NCBI RefSeq assembly: GCF_037890675.1
Contig: NZ_CP149574.1
Span: 4,779,267 to 4,843,266 of the forward strand
Direction of reading: 5' to 3'
Origin: Methylovirgula sp. 4M-Z18
GTDB taxonomy: Bacteria > Pseudomonadota > Alphaproteobacteria > Rhizobiales > Beijerinckiaceae
DNA: 64,000 nt
How positions within the stretch are numbered: position 1 is the first letter of the stretch; the number at the start of each line of letters is the position of its first letter. Position numbers and translations under genes: made by a program. Of this stretch, positions 1 to 10,662 are shown piece by piece. The notes under the pieces were generated by a model that worked only from the letters and a program-made list of their open reading frames with translations, was not told the DNA's origin and searched no databases.

Positions 1-2
1 TC

Positions 3-1127
3 AAGGCCGACCGCGCCCGGCTCAATGCGGCGCTGATTGACACGGCGGCGAAAGTGCATGCGGCCGAGGCCAAGGTGAACGACGCCGACCAGCGCCTCGC
101 CACGCTTACGGGCAGCGAAGAGGCGATTCGCCATTCGCTGGAGGGCCGCCGGGACGTGATCGCCCAAATCCTGGCCGCGCTGCAGCGCATGGGCCGCAAG
201 CCGCCACCGGCCGTGCTCGCCCGGCCGGAGGATATGCTGTCCGCCATCCATACCAGCATGCTGCTCGGTGCCGTCCTGCCCGAAATGCGCAAGGAAATCG
301 AGGACTTGACCTCCGATCTCAGCGAATTGGTGCGCCTGCGCGCCAATATCGCCAATGAGCGCGACGGCCGAACCAAGGATCTTGCCAGTCTCAATGAAGA
401 ACAGGCGAAGCTGAATGCGCTGGTCGCCGCGCGCCAGCAATCGCTCAACGAGGCGGAGCAGGCCTTGAGCGCCGAACAGGCCCGCGCGGCCGATCTCGCC
501 AAGCAGGCAACCAGCCTCAAGGACCTGATTTCCAAGATGGAAACCCAGATCGCGTCGGCTTCGCAGGCGGCCGAGGCGGCCCGCCAGTCAGATGCGGACC
601 AGCGCCGCGCCGAGGCGGCCGGCCTGCGCTCGCGCCTGGCCGCCGCGCCGTTCAAGGATCCGGCCCGTCTCGCGCCCGCCCTGCCTTTTGCCGAGACCAA
701 GGGGCTGCTGCCGATGCCGGTGTCGGGCACTTTGCTCAAGGCCTATGGCGCGCCGGACGGTTTTGGCGGCCAGGAGAGCGGAATTTCGGTCGGCGTGCGG
801 CCGGGCGCGAGTGTTTCGGCGCCGTCCGACGGCTGGGTGGCCTTTTCCGGCCCCTACCGGACCTATGGGCAATTGCTCATCATTAATGCCGGTGGCGGAT
901 ACTATATCGTCTTGGCGGGAATGGAAAAAATTAACGTCAATGTCGGACAGTTCGTGTTGGCCGGGGAACCGGTCGCCACCATGGGAGACGGTTCGGCCCG
1001 AACCGCGGCCGCAATCGCCATTGGCGCGGCGCAGCCCATTCTATATATAGAGTTCAGAAAAGACGGGGCAGCAATTGATCCTGGCCCTTGGTGGGCCAAG
1101 GCAGACTTGGAAAAGGTTCGCGGATGA
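3..1127 (+). CDS. envC: EnvC-like murein hydrolase activator (5' end outside window)
   Basis: The reading frame is open from the left edge, so the N-terminus is missing. The visible first two thirds are long Ala/Glu/Leu/Gln-rich helices typical of coiled coil. The last ~130 residues resemble an M23/LytM domain. The usual zinc ligands are not apparent: the HxH-type motif reads ILYIEF, and the first His site lies in ESGISVGV. EnvC-type proteins are degenerate M23 proteins that activate periplasmic amidases at the division septum instead of cutting peptidoglycan themselves, which fits. The stop overlaps the start of ctpA (ATGA), and this gene pair is common in Hyphomicrobiales. The family is fairly sure; the exact partner amidase is inferred. 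Confidence 0.83.
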   Translation, partial: KADRARLNAALIDTAAKVHAAEAKVNDADQRLATLTGSEEAIRHSLEGRRDVIAQILAALQRMGRKPPPAVLARPEDMLSAIHTSMLLGAVLPEMRKEIEDLTSDLSELVRLRANIANERDGRTKDLASLNEEQAKLNALVAARQQSLNEAEQALSAEQARAADLAKQATSLKDLISKMETQIASASQAAEAARQSDADQRRAEAAGLRSRLAAAPFKDPARLAPALPFAETKGLLPMPVSGTLLKAYGAPDGFGGQESGISVGVRPGASVSAPSDGWVAFSGPYRTYGQLLIINAGGGYYIVLAGMEKINVNVGQFVLAGEPVATMGDGSARTAAAIAIGAAQPILYIEFRKDGAAIDPGPWWAKADLEKVRG

Positions 1128-2527
1128 TGCGCAAGGTTTCATTGTTGGTTCTTGGTATGGCGCTCGGCGCGGGCTCCGTGTCATTTGCGACCCACACCCA
1201 GATTTTTACCGGGGCTTCCGCCCAGGCGGCCGCTTCCGATACGTATCGGCAACTCAACCTCTTCGGCGACGTGTTCGACAAGATCCGGAACGAATATGTC
1301 GAAAAGCCCGACGAGCAGAAATTGGTCGAAGCCGCGATCAACGGCATGCTGACCTCGCTCGACCCGCATTCGTCCTACATGGACGCCAAGGCCTATAAGG
1401 AATTCAGCCAGCAGACCAGCGGCGAGTTCGGCGGCCTCGGCATCGAGGTGCAGCAGGAAGACAAGCTGATCAAGGTCGTCTCCCCGATCGAGGATACGCC
1501 TGCGGCCAAGGCCGGCATTCTCTCGGGTGACCTGATCATCGCCATCGACGGCCAATCGGTCGAGGACCTGACGCTCAATCAGGCGGTCGACAAGATGCGC
1601 GGCGCGCCGCAAACCCAGATCACCTTGAAGATCCTGCGCGGCCCCAACAAGGAAGTGAAGGAATTCAAGCTCACCCGCGACATCATCAGGGTCAAGTCGG
1701 TGAAGTTCGAGGAGAAGGGCGACATCGGCTATATCCGCATCACCCAATTCACCGAACAGACCTTCGACGGTCTGAAGGATGCGATGACGAAATTCGCCGC
1801 CGACATTCCGGATGACAAGTTCAAGGGCTATATCGTGGACTTGCGCAACGATCCGGGCGGCCTGCTGAACCAGGCCATCGCCGTGTCGAACGCCTTCCTG
1901 GACAAGGGCGAAATCGTCTCGACCCGCAGCCGCAACCCCGAAGACACCCAGCGCTGGAACGCCGGCGCGCACGATCTGTCGAAGGGCAAGCCGCTGATCA
2001 TCCTGGTCAACGGCGGCTCGGCCTCGGCCTCTGAAATCGTCGCGGGCGCGCTGCAGGATCACCAGCGTGCGATCATCCTCGGCACCCGCTCCTTCGGTAA
2101 GGGCTCGGTGCAGACGATCATCCCGCTACCGCAATCGGGCGGCGCTGTGCGCCTCACCACAGCGCGCTACTACACGCCGTCGGGCCGCTCGATCCAGGCC
2201 AAGGGCATCGAGCCCGACGTGCAGGTGCTCGAGGATGTGCCGGACGATCTGAAGGGCAAGGACCAGATCGAGGGCGAGGCTTCGCTGAAGGGCCACCTGC
2301 TCAACAGCGGTCCGGAAGAGCATGGCTCGCAGGCCTATGTGCCGCCGGACCCGAAGGACGACAAGCAATTGATCGCTGCGATGGAAATTCTGCACGGCAA
2401 GAAGCCGGCCGAGGTCGCGGCGGAATTCGCGCCCAAGCCCGATCCGGCGAAGGCTCCGGCCGCCGATGCGGCGAAGCCGGCCGATCCGGCCAAGCCCGAT
2501 GCGCCGAAAACGGATTCGCCGAACTGA
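1124..2527 (+). CDS. ctpA: carboxyl-terminal processing protease CtpA (S41A)
   Basis: Periplasmic serine protease of 467 residues that trims C-termini of envelope proteins. The start chosen is the ATG of the ATGATG at 1124, which overlaps the envC stop. It gives an N-terminal hydrophobic segment (VSLLVLGMALGAG) that acts as signal or anchor. A PDZ domain with FGGLGIEV and DTPAAKAGI follows at about residues 90-180. The catalytic core has VDLRNDPGG, the nucleophile region GSASASEI near residue 300 and the Lys in SFGKGSVQ near residue 325. The tail after about residue 410 is rich in Ala, Pro and Lys and is probably disordered. A hairpin terminator follows. Confidence 0.95.
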   Translation: MMRKVSLLVLGMALGAGSVSFATHTQIFTGASAQAAASDTYRQLNLFGDVFDKIRNEYVEKPDEQKLVEAAINGMLTSLDPHSSYMDAKAYKEFSQQTSGEFGGLGIEVQQEDKLIKVVSPIEDTPAAKAGILSGDLIIAIDGQSVEDLTLNQAVDKMRGAPQTQITLKILRGPNKEVKEFKLTRDIIRVKSVKFEEKGDIGYIRITQFTEQTFDGLKDAMTKFAADIPDDKFKGYIVDLRNDPGGLLNQAIAVSNAFLDKGEIVSTRSRNPEDTQRWNAGAHDLSKGKPLIILVNGGSASASEIVAGALQDHQRAIILGTRSFGKGSVQTIIPLPQSGGAVRLTTARYYTPSGRSIQAKGIEPDVQVLEDVPDDLKGKDQIEGEASLKGHLLNSGPEEHGSQAYVPPDPKDDKQLIAAMEILHGKKPAEVAAEFAPKPDPAKAPAADAAKPADPAKPDAPKTDSPN

Positions 2528-2548
2528 CGCACCTCCGGCCAAGGATTT

Positions 2549-2581
2549 AAGAAAGCGGCGAAGCGATTCGCCGCTTTTCTT
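2549..2581 (+). terminator. rho-independent terminator after ctpA
   Basis: A 12-base stem (GAAAGCGGCGAA / TTCGCCGCTTTT, with one G-U) closes on a GCGA tetraloop and is followed by TTCTT. It lies 20 bases after the ctpA stop, ends the envC-ctpA unit, and suggests rppH has its own promoter. Confidence 0.75.
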
Positions 2582-2705
2582 ATGCGCGCCACGATTTGCG
2601 GCGATGTCTGGGCCGCCGAAATTTGACCCGGCGAGGGTTGTCTATCTGCGTGGGCGATGGACATTATAGCTAAGGGTGATACGCGCGCGAAAAGGAGCAA
2701 ACTTC

Positions 2706-3212
2706 ATGATGCCGACCGAGACCAATTCGCTCTACCGTCCCTGCGTCGGCGTCATGGTGCTCAATGCCAAAGGGCTGGTGTTCATGGGCCGGCGCAAGAA
2801 CAGGCGCCAGGTCGAACACACGGCGCCGAATTACGAATGGCAGATGCCGCAAGGTGGCATCGATCCCGGCGAGGATCCGTATGAGGCGGCGTTGCGCGAA
2901 TTGCGCGAGGAAACCAATATCTCCTCCGTCAGCCTGCTCGCCGAGGCGAAGGATTGGTATTCCTACGATCTGCCCGACGAGATCATCCGGAGCGCCTGGA
3001 AAGGACGCTTTCGCGGCCAGACGCAGAAGTGGTTCGCCTTGCGTTTCGAGGGCGATGAAAGCGAGATCGACATTGATGCACCCGGCGGCCATAAGCCGGA
3101 ATTCGACGCCTGGCGCTGGGAGAAGATGGCGCGCCTGCCCGAACTGATCATCCCGTTCAAGCGGGCGGTTTATGAGCGGGTGCTTGCCGACTTCCGGCAC
3201 CTCGCGCCTTGA
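2706..3212 (+). CDS. rppH: RNA pyrophosphohydrolase RppH (Nudix)
   Basis: 168-residue Nudix hydrolase that removes pyrophosphate from the 5' triphosphate end of mRNAs and so starts decay. The Nudix box is complete: [21 protein letters not shown], matching Gx5Ex7REUxEExGU. The flanking [10 protein letters not shown] and MPQGG are typical of RppH, as against ApaH-like Nudix proteins. The start at 2706 follows an AGGAG ribosome site about nine bases upstream; a longer frame to 2676 has no such site. Its 3' end overlaps the convergent transporter gene by 56 bases. Confidence 0.93.
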   Translation: MMPTETNSLYRPCVGVMVLNAKGLVFMGRRKNRRQVEHTAPNYEWQMPQGGIDPGEDPYEAALRELREETNISSVSLLAEAKDWYSYDLPDEIIRSAWKGRFRGQTQKWFALRFEGDESEIDIDAPGGHKPEFDAWRWEKMARLPELIIPFKRAVYERVLADFRHLAP

Positions 3213-4137
3213 GCAAGTCGACAAGACGTCCGTCAATCGCCGCAAGCCCCAAGCCGATCAGAGCGACGCCGGCGACATGCACCCATTGCAGCCGCTCGCC
3301 GAGGAAGATGGCGCTGAGCAGAATCGCGCTCACCGGAATGAGAAACGTCACCAGCGACAGGTTGGTCGCGCCGGCATTGGCGAGCACACGAAAGTAAAGA
3401 ATATAGGCGAGGGCGGTGGAGGCGACGGCCATGGCGACGAGCGACGAGACCGCGCCGACGCTTGGCGCTGCATACTGCCAAGGCTGGTCGACCAGCACGA
3501 CGACCGGCAAGAGGATGACGCTTGATGCCGCGACCTGGCCGAAGGCCGTCTGCAACGGCCGCACGCCCATGGCCTTGAAACGGCGGCCGAACATGGCGGC
3601 AAACCCATAGATCAGCGCCGCCGTGAGGCAGCTCAAAATCGCCAGCACCGGCGTGTCGTTACCGCCATCCGCGAGCGCGCCGAAGAGTTTGGGCGCGATC
3701 ATCACCGCAACACCGCCAAAGCCGAGCAGAACGCCGACACCCTTGCGCACGGTCAGCTTCTCGTTGCTGGTGAGCACATGCGCGACCAGCACGGTGAACA
3801 ACGGCGTCGTCGCGTTGAGGATGGCCGAGAGCGACGCCGCGATGGCATTGGGCATCGAACTCTCGCCGTAGAAGATCAGGCTGAACGGCAGCACATTGTT
3901 GAGCAGGCCCATGCCGAAGAAGGCGAGCCAAACGCGCGGCGCGGTCGGGATGCGCTCGCCCAAAAACGGCAGCGCGAGCGCCAGCACCAGTGCCGCGAGC
4001 GCCACGCGGCCGAAGACCAGCGTGAAGGTCGGAATTTCGGCGCCGGCAATCTTCACGAAGAAGAACGTGCCGCCCCACAGAACGGAAAGCACCAAGAGCT
4101 CGGCCCAATCTTTGGACCCCATGGATGGCTGCGACAT
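3157..4137 (-). CDS. EamA/DMT-family transporter
   Basis: 326-residue inner-membrane protein with about ten hydrophobic helices arranged as two EamA repeats. The first starts at [16 protein letters not shown] and the second contains [14 protein letters not shown]. Members of the drug/metabolite transporter superfamily export small metabolites or amino acids; nothing here fixes the substrate. An AGGA-type site precedes the ATG (complement of TCCTCC at 4140-4145). It converges on rppH and the two C-termini overlap, so transcription of one may affect the other. Confidence 0.87.
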   Translation of the reverse strand: MSQPSMGSKDWAELLVLSVLWGGTFFFVKIAGAEIPTFTLVFGRVALAALVLALALPFLGERIPTAPRVWLAFFGMGLLNNVLPFSLIFYGESSMPNAIAASLSAILNATTPLFTVLVAHVLTSNEKLTVRKGVGVLLGFGGVAVMIAPKLFGALADGGNDTPVLAILSCLTAALIYGFAAMFGRRFKAMGVRPLQTAFGQVAASSVILLPVVVLVDQPWQYAAPSVGAVSSLVAMAVASTALAYILYFRVLANAGATNLSLVTFLIPVSAILLSAIFLGERLQWVHVAGVALIGLGLAAIDGRLVDLLKARGAGSRQAPAHKPPA

Positions 4138-4568
4138 GGTTCCTCCTTGCCTTTCCGTTATGCTTGGCCGACCGAACCGTTCCAGCGAATCTTTGTCATC
4201 GGTTCCACTCGAAACCCCGATCGGTCGCGGGACGGCGGCTTTCCGGCAATGAGCATGGCGTATAGGACACCTGCCAAGGCCGCACTCCGCTTCTTGCGCT
4301 CAAAATGAACACGGCGCTGAGCGAATCCGTTTTAGCGCTGCGATACAGGCGCATTTTCAAAACGATGCGGCTCGCTCGCAGCGCGCGGGCCGCCTTCGCA
4401 AGATGTCACCTGCCGTGTGTGCGGTGCGGTTGTCCAAGCGTACAACACTGTGGGAATTGACAAGCGCGAGACAATAGGCTTTGCAAAAAGCCACAAATTG
4501 TGGCCCGTATTTCCGGGCGTTCCACCGATTTTCCCACAACAAGTCTCTATTTCTCGTATGGTGTCAGC
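4138..4568. other. 431-base gap, no gene recognised
   Basis: Divergent intergenic space between the EamA transporter and the HisE-like gene. It must hold both promoters. A TTGACA at 4457-4462 could be a -35 element for the rightward gene but no convincing -10 was found. Reading frames here show no recognisable protein. Confidence 0.4.
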
Positions 4569-4949
4569 ATGACCGATTCGATCAACCGCCTCTATGCTAC
4601 GGTCCTTACCGCCCGCGACCGCGACCCCAATTTGTCGCGCACGTCGAAATTGTTTCGCGACGGCGTGCAGAAGATGGCGAAGAAGCTTGCCGAGGAAGCG
4701 ATTGAAGTCGGTCTCGATGCGGTGCAGATGCATCGCGAGGCGGTGATCATGGAAAGCGCCGACCTGCTCTATCATCTCGCGGTCATCTGGGCGGAATGCG
4801 GCATTCTGCCCTCCGACGTGGACGCGGAAATCGACCGGCGCGAGCGCACCTACGGCATTGCCGAAAAACTGCCCAAAAGCGCCGCCGGCGGCCACCTGCG
4901 CCGCGTAAGCTCGCTCAGCGCCCGCGGCGGCGTGGCACGCAAGCGCTGA
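4569..4949 (+). CDS. hisE: phosphoribosyl-ATP pyrophosphohydrolase-like protein (HisE)
   Basis: 126 residues, all-alpha MazG/HisE fold. The blocks are LYATVLTARDRDP, KMAKKLAEEAIEVGLDA and ESADLLYHLAVIW, which carry the Glu/Asp metal ligands (EEAxE and ESAD). HisE hydrolyses PR-ATP to PR-AMP in the second step of histidine synthesis. The C-terminal ~20 residues are a basic extension not needed for the fold. It stands alone, away from any his operon. Many Hyphomicrobiales have a his-operon HisE plus a second HisE-like protein, so this may be the paralogue. The start at 4569 matches the usual family N-terminus; an in-frame extension upstream is not family-like. Confidence 0.82.
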   Translation: MTDSINRLYATVLTARDRDPNLSRTSKLFRDGVQKMAKKLAEEAIEVGLDAVQMHREAVIMESADLLYHLAVIWAECGILPSDVDAEIDRRERTYGIAEKLPKSAAGGHLRRVSSLSARGGVARKR

Positions 4950-5116
4950 GCTTGCGGCGCAGCCGTTGGCGTTCGGCCGTCGAAGGGTGGTTGAAACACG
5001 GCGAGCCTTGAGAGCTCTTGTTGGCGAAGCCCGATTGCCGACTGCCCCAAGCCATTATGAATCGCTCTTTTTTAACCCCGATCACCGTGAACATATTGAA
5101 TAATAATATATATTTC

Positions 5117-5144
5117 CTCTATTAGTTTGTTCTCAAATTTTTTT
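5117..5144 (+). repeat. intergenic repeat, block A, copy 1
   Basis: 28 bases starting CTCTATTAG and ending in a T7 run, identical to 62259-62286 in the same orientation. The 27 bases on the left align without gaps to the other copy at lower identity (both begin AACAT.TTGA). Chance identity of this length is very unlikely, so the two loci share an element. Confidence 0.85.
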
Positions 5145-5212
5145 ATGTGCTTCCCATTTGCTCTCGCGCATCCGTCCCGGTGATTCACGCATTTGTCATT
5201 CCTCGGCAAAAA

Positions 5213-5249
5213 GCATGTTCACTATATGTTCTTATGTTGGATTTGTCAA
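5213..5249 (+). repeat. intergenic repeat, block B, copy 1, with LexA-box-like core
   Basis: 37 bases closely matching 62399-62435 with scattered mismatches: both read GCATGTT, then TATATGTTCTT, then a TGGA.TTTG.CAA end. In this copy positions 5217-5231 read GTTC-ACTATAT-GTTC, the exact alphaproteobacterial LexA consensus GTTC-N7-GTTC. In the other copy the first half-site is GTTT. The motif is about 330 bases before the next gene, so a regulatory role is uncertain. Confidence 0.65.
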
Positions 5250-5559
5250 ATTTTTCGCCGCTTCGCCGTGAGCAACCGCATTTGAAAATCGAGCACGGGC
5301 GCGGGTGGCGAAGCCGGGACAATAGTGATTTCTCATGTGGAACGAGATCTGGAACGGGGCAGAATCGAACATGAGCCTCGAATCTCCCGATTTCGTCCAT
5401 TCTGTTTGTTTTCGAGATTTTTTCTGGTTGGACGTTCTTCAGCCTTCCCGAAGTGGCGGTCATGCGGCTAGGCTTCTCGCAGCGAAGCGAACGGCAGCCG
5501 GGCAGGGGACGGCTATAGCGCGCCAAAGGCGAAAAGCCCCGCGCAACGCAGGAGATCGC

Positions 5560-6759
5560 ATGCAGCGGCGTCAGGTGATGATGGCCTTCGCCGGGATCGC
5601 GCTCGGCGCGGCCGCCGCGAGGGAAGCGATTGGGCAAGAGGCCACCGAAGCTCGCGAGGATATCGCTGGGACGCTTCGGCCCTATCTTGCCAGCCACAAC
5701 CTGCCGGCGCTCGCCGCCGCCGTCGTCAGGGGCGGCGTCACAGTTGCGACTGGAGCGGTTGGAACGCGCCGCGTCGCAACGGATGCGCCGGTCGCTATCA
5801 ATGACCGTTTCCACATCGGCTCCGATACCAAAGCCATGACGGCGCTCGCGGCGGCGATCCTTGTCGAGGCGGGCAAGCTGCGCTGGGAGGCGACATTGGG
5901 CGAGACGTTCCCCGATCTTGCCGCGCGCTTGCATCCAACGCTCGGCGGGGTCACGCTCGAGCAGCTTCTGTCCCATACGAGCGGCATTCCGACCGACGAC
6001 GAGGCGATCGCAAAGCTCCTCGAGCAGTCCTATGCGCAGCAGGATCTCAATCTCGACGAACTGAGACTCTGGCTTCTCGCGCAATGGGCCGGTCAGGAGC
6101 CGCAGACGAAGCCCGGAACGCAATTCGCCTATTCCAATCTCGGCTACACGTTCGCCGGCGCCATGATCGAGCGCGCCGGCCGCGCCACCTGGGAGGAGAT
6201 CGTCGCGGCCTCGGTCTTTGGCCCTCTCGGCCTGCGCAGCGCCGGCTTCGGCCCGCAAGCGAGCCTCGGGCGCATCGACGCGCCGCTCGGACACCTCCCC
6301 CGCGACGACGGCACGCTGAAAGCCATGCTCGCGGGCCCCGATGGCGACGTCCCACCGATCTACGGGCCGGCCGGCACCGTGCATCTCTCCGTGCTCGACT
6401 TCGCCGCCTGGGCGAGCTGGAATGCGGGCGAAGGCAAACGCGGGCCGGCGCTGGTGCGCCCGGAAACCTTGCGCAGGCTGCACACGCCGGTCATCTCGAT
6501 GGACCGCCCCCATGCCCCGCCCGGCACGCCCCCGAGCGGGAGCTACGGCCTCGGTTGGGGCACGACAAGCCTCCCGTTCTCATCTGAGGACTTCATATTT
6601 CATGGCGGTTCGAACGGCATGAACCTCGCCTACATCATGATGCAGCCGGAGCGAGATTTCGCCATGGTGCTCATGACCAATGTCGGAGGAACGAAGGCCG
6701 ACGAGGCGCTCAAGGCTTTGGCCGGAGAGCTTTACGGACGCTTCAAGCCCGCGAGGTGA
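5560..6759 (+). CDS. Tat-exported serine hydrolase, class C beta-lactamase/PBP4-like fold
   Basis: 399 residues. The start at 5560 is set by AGGAG five bases upstream and by the twin-arginine signal (MQRRQVMMAFAGIALG); the longer frame to 5335 lacks both. The catalytic motifs are SDTK (SxxK), YSN (YxN) and HGG (the KTG-equivalent). Such proteins act in the periplasm as carboxypeptidases, esterases or beta-lactamases. Sequence alone does not separate these roles, and no AmpR-type regulator is next to it. It appears to be monocistronic. Confidence 0.88.
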   Translation: MQRRQVMMAFAGIALGAAAAREAIGQEATEAREDIAGTLRPYLASHNLPALAAAVVRGGVTVATGAVGTRRVATDAPVAINDRFHIGSDTKAMTALAAAILVEAGKLRWEATLGETFPDLAARLHPTLGGVTLEQLLSHTSGIPTDDEAIAKLLEQSYAQQDLNLDELRLWLLAQWAGQEPQTKPGTQFAYSNLGYTFAGAMIERAGRATWEEIVAASVFGPLGLRSAGFGPQASLGRIDAPLGHLPRDDGTLKAMLAGPDGDVPPIYGPAGTVHLSVLDFAAWASWNAGEGKRGPALVRPETLRRLHTPVISMDRPHAPPGTPPSGSYGLGWGTTSLPFSSEDFIFHGGSNGMNLAYIMMQPERDFAMVLMTNVGGTKADEALKALAGELYGRFKPAR

Positions 6760-6810
6760 AGCATCCCGTCCGGAGAGCAGCGGATCTGCGGCTCTCCTGC
6801 GAATACCCCC

Positions 6811-7746
6811 TCAATGCCTCATGTTGAAACTGTCGACGAGCTGGTTGTAGTCGTGGTTCACGCGCGGCGGCGAGCCTTCGACCATCCAGCCGGCGCCTTG
6901 CTGCGAAAGCATCATCTTGTCGCCGGTGCTGTAGGGCGTCTTGTCGCGGATGCGGCGCATCAAGTTCTTGGCCGAGACGAGATAGCTCTTGGCGCTGTTC
7001 ACCAGCACCGAATCGAACGGGCCTGGATGGGCGGAGGCATATTGGTCGAGCGCCTGCACCGCGCCATCATAGGCGTCGAGCGCCGGGTTGATCTTGGCGA
7101 GATCCGGCTTGTCCGGCTCATTGACGAGCTCGGCGCGCAGCAGCGCCTTGGCTTTGATCATCAGATCGAGCGCGTAATAATGCGCGTTTTTGCCCTCCTC
7201 CTTCTCGATGGCGGCGAGCAGCTCAGCCTGGACCTGATCGTTGAGCGCCTGCACCCGGCCGCGCAGGTCCGCATCCGCCTTGTCGAAGGCGGCCCAGGCG
7301 GCCATGAGCTGCGGATGCAGCGCCTTGCCCTTGGCCATCTTGTCGTCTTTGTAGTTGCTCTGGTCGTAATAATCGTCGGCCTGCTTCAACAGCGGCTCCA
7401 GCGTTGTCACCGCCTGCACATAGGCCGTGCCAGCCGCTTCGAGTGCCGCATCGTGCGGCTCGGTCGCATTGGCGGCCTCGACCTTCTTGGCGCAATCGCT
7501 CGTGTCGTAAATCGTGTAGGTGCCGTAGATGATCCGCTCCTTGCCGGTGGGGCCGGAGGCGGCCGCCCAGCTCCGGTAGCGCTCTTCCGATTGGTGCGCC
7601 CGCTCGGAGAGCCGGTTGATGCAGCCGATATAGGCCTGCAATTTACTGCCGATGGACGGCTTGCCGGAATCGCTTTGCGCACAGGCAACGCCCGCGGTGC
7701 TCAACGTTGCAGCCAGGACGAAAACAGACAGAAGTGATTTGCGCAC
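6811..7746 (-). CDS. secreted DUF3829 (YiiG-like) protein
   Basis: 311 residues with an N-terminal signal (KSLLSVFVLAATLSTAGVACA) and then an all-helical body with the DUF3829 pattern: YIGCINRLSE, IYGTYTIYD, YYDQSNYKDD, ALHPQLMAAW. The function of the family is unknown; E. coli YiiG is a lipoprotein, and here the Cys context (GVAC) is a poor lipobox. The start is taken as GTG at 7744-7746, just before the signal peptide and after a GGGGG stretch. The frame continues to 8094, but that part reads antisense through the TPP riboswitch of thiC and is not protein-like. Confidence 0.75.
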   Translation of the reverse strand: MRKSLLSVFVLAATLSTAGVACAQSDSGKPSIGSKLQAYIGCINRLSERAHQSEERYRSWAAASGPTGKERIIYGTYTIYDTSDCAKKVEAANATEPHDAALEAAGTAYVQAVTTLEPLLKQADDYYDQSNYKDDKMAKGKALHPQLMAAWAAFDKADADLRGRVQALNDQVQAELLAAIEKEEGKNAHYYALDLMIKAKALLRAELVNEPDKPDLAKINPALDAYDGAVQALDQYASAHPGPFDSVLVNSAKSYLVSAKNLMRRIRDKTPYSTGDKMMLSQQGAGWMVEGSPPRVNHDYNQLVDSFNMRH

Positions 7747-7917
7747 GGAATGCCCCCAAAGAATGACGAAACGCTCGCGAAACGGCCGCAAAACCGGCCG
7801 CGCGGCCACATTCATACCACATTTTGCCCCGGGCGAGGTGCGCCGGCGCACCTGCCTCCCGCCGGCACGCGGCCAAATATGCCTTGCAATTTCCCGACAA
7901 TCGCGAAAGACTAGTGT

Positions 7918-8026
<109 letters not shown>

Positions 8027-8098
8027 AAATCGATGCCCATAATCCCCGCTACGTTTGGCTCTCTTTTTGGACCGGGCGCGTCCCGTTCAAACACATAA

Positions 8099-9985
<1,887 letters not shown>

Positions 9986-10010
9986 GTCAGCATAAATGAT
10001 GAAATGCAAA

Positions 10011-10070
10011 CCCTTCTCCCGCGTAGCGGGAGAAGGTGAGCCGCGTTAGCGGGTTGGATGAGGGAGAAGC
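10011..10070. repeat. REP-like palindromic repeat
   Basis: Contains a perfect palindrome CCTTCTCCCGC-GTA-GCGGGAGAAGG at 10012-10036, then a GGTTGGATGAGGG segment. The same CCTTCTCCC...GGGAGAAGG and ATGAGGG words recur at 18927-19078, and in part at 19836-19860. It follows thiC and may also end its transcript. Confidence 0.75.
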
Positions 10071-10263
10071 GGCGTGAGCGCTCCCTTGCAACATGTTGTC
10101 CAGCCGCATGTATTTCTAGACCATACCGATGGTGGTGACGTATCACTAAACCGTGAAAATTGCAGAGGACCAATCAGTTTAGTCCCTTCGCGCGAAGGGC
10201 TCATCTTCCCGAGGAGACTGATATTTCGCGTATTTAATAGAGTGCCACCATAATCCAAACCCT

Positions 10264-10569
10264 TTAATATAGTCCCGTCCATACACGATCCCGCATCATC
10301 CTGCAGATCTGATATTTATATTCACTGAAAAAATTCTGCATGCCACGCGATTTGGCTTTTGCATGCTCTGGATGAATACGCCATTGTTGCATGGCCTCTT
10401 CGTTTTCAAATTCAACAATCGTCACACGTTCACCATCTTCGGCGACAAATCCTTTATGAGAAATGTAACCGGGTATCGTGCGGGCAAGCGTACTCATCCG
10501 CTGCGCCATCGGCAAATATTCGTCGAGAACATCAGGGTTCAATCTGGAACGGAAGATTGCAACAATCAT
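10264..10569 (-). CDS. ABM-domain protein (antibiotic biosynthesis monooxygenase/YgiN-like)
   Basis: 101 residues with the single ferredoxin-like ABM domain: start MIVAIFRSRL, middle TIPGYISHKGF, then VTIVEFENEEAMQQWRIHPEH. Such dimeric proteins include quinol monooxygenases and heme-degrading enzymes, but many are unassigned. It lies 93 bases downstream of the LysR gene on the same strand, and both are AT-rich compared with the neighbourhood, so they probably arrived and are expressed together. A second ABM protein is encoded at 11918-12223. Confidence 0.8.
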   Translation of the reverse strand: MIVAIFRSRLNPDVLDEYLPMAQRMSTLARTIPGYISHKGFVAEDGERVTIVEFENEEAMQQWRIHPEHAKAKSRGMQNFFSEYKYQICRMMRDRVWTGLY

Positions 10570-10662
10570 TGGTCAGCTCCTGCAAATTGTCAGGAAGAAT
10601 TGCAGTCAGGCGCAAAATAAATCAAATGCATAATGTCTATAATGATTATGCAACAATTCTCA

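Larger units (their letters stand above)
4950..5549. other. 600-base intergenic region with repeat element
   Basis: No gene is recognised. The segment 5050-5260 is AT-rich against a GC-rich background and holds both blocks of a repeat that recurs near the right end of the window (5117-5144 and 5213-5249). The last 15 bases before the serine hydrolase carry its AGGAG ribosome site at 5550-5554. Confidence 0.6.

Noticed and set aside
5342..5357. GAAC...GAAC pair resembling an SOS box
   Set aside because: Spacer is eight bases, not seven.
5360..5400. GAATCGAAC segment resembling a tRNA T-arm
   Set aside because: No acceptor, D-arm or anticodon stem could be built on either strand.
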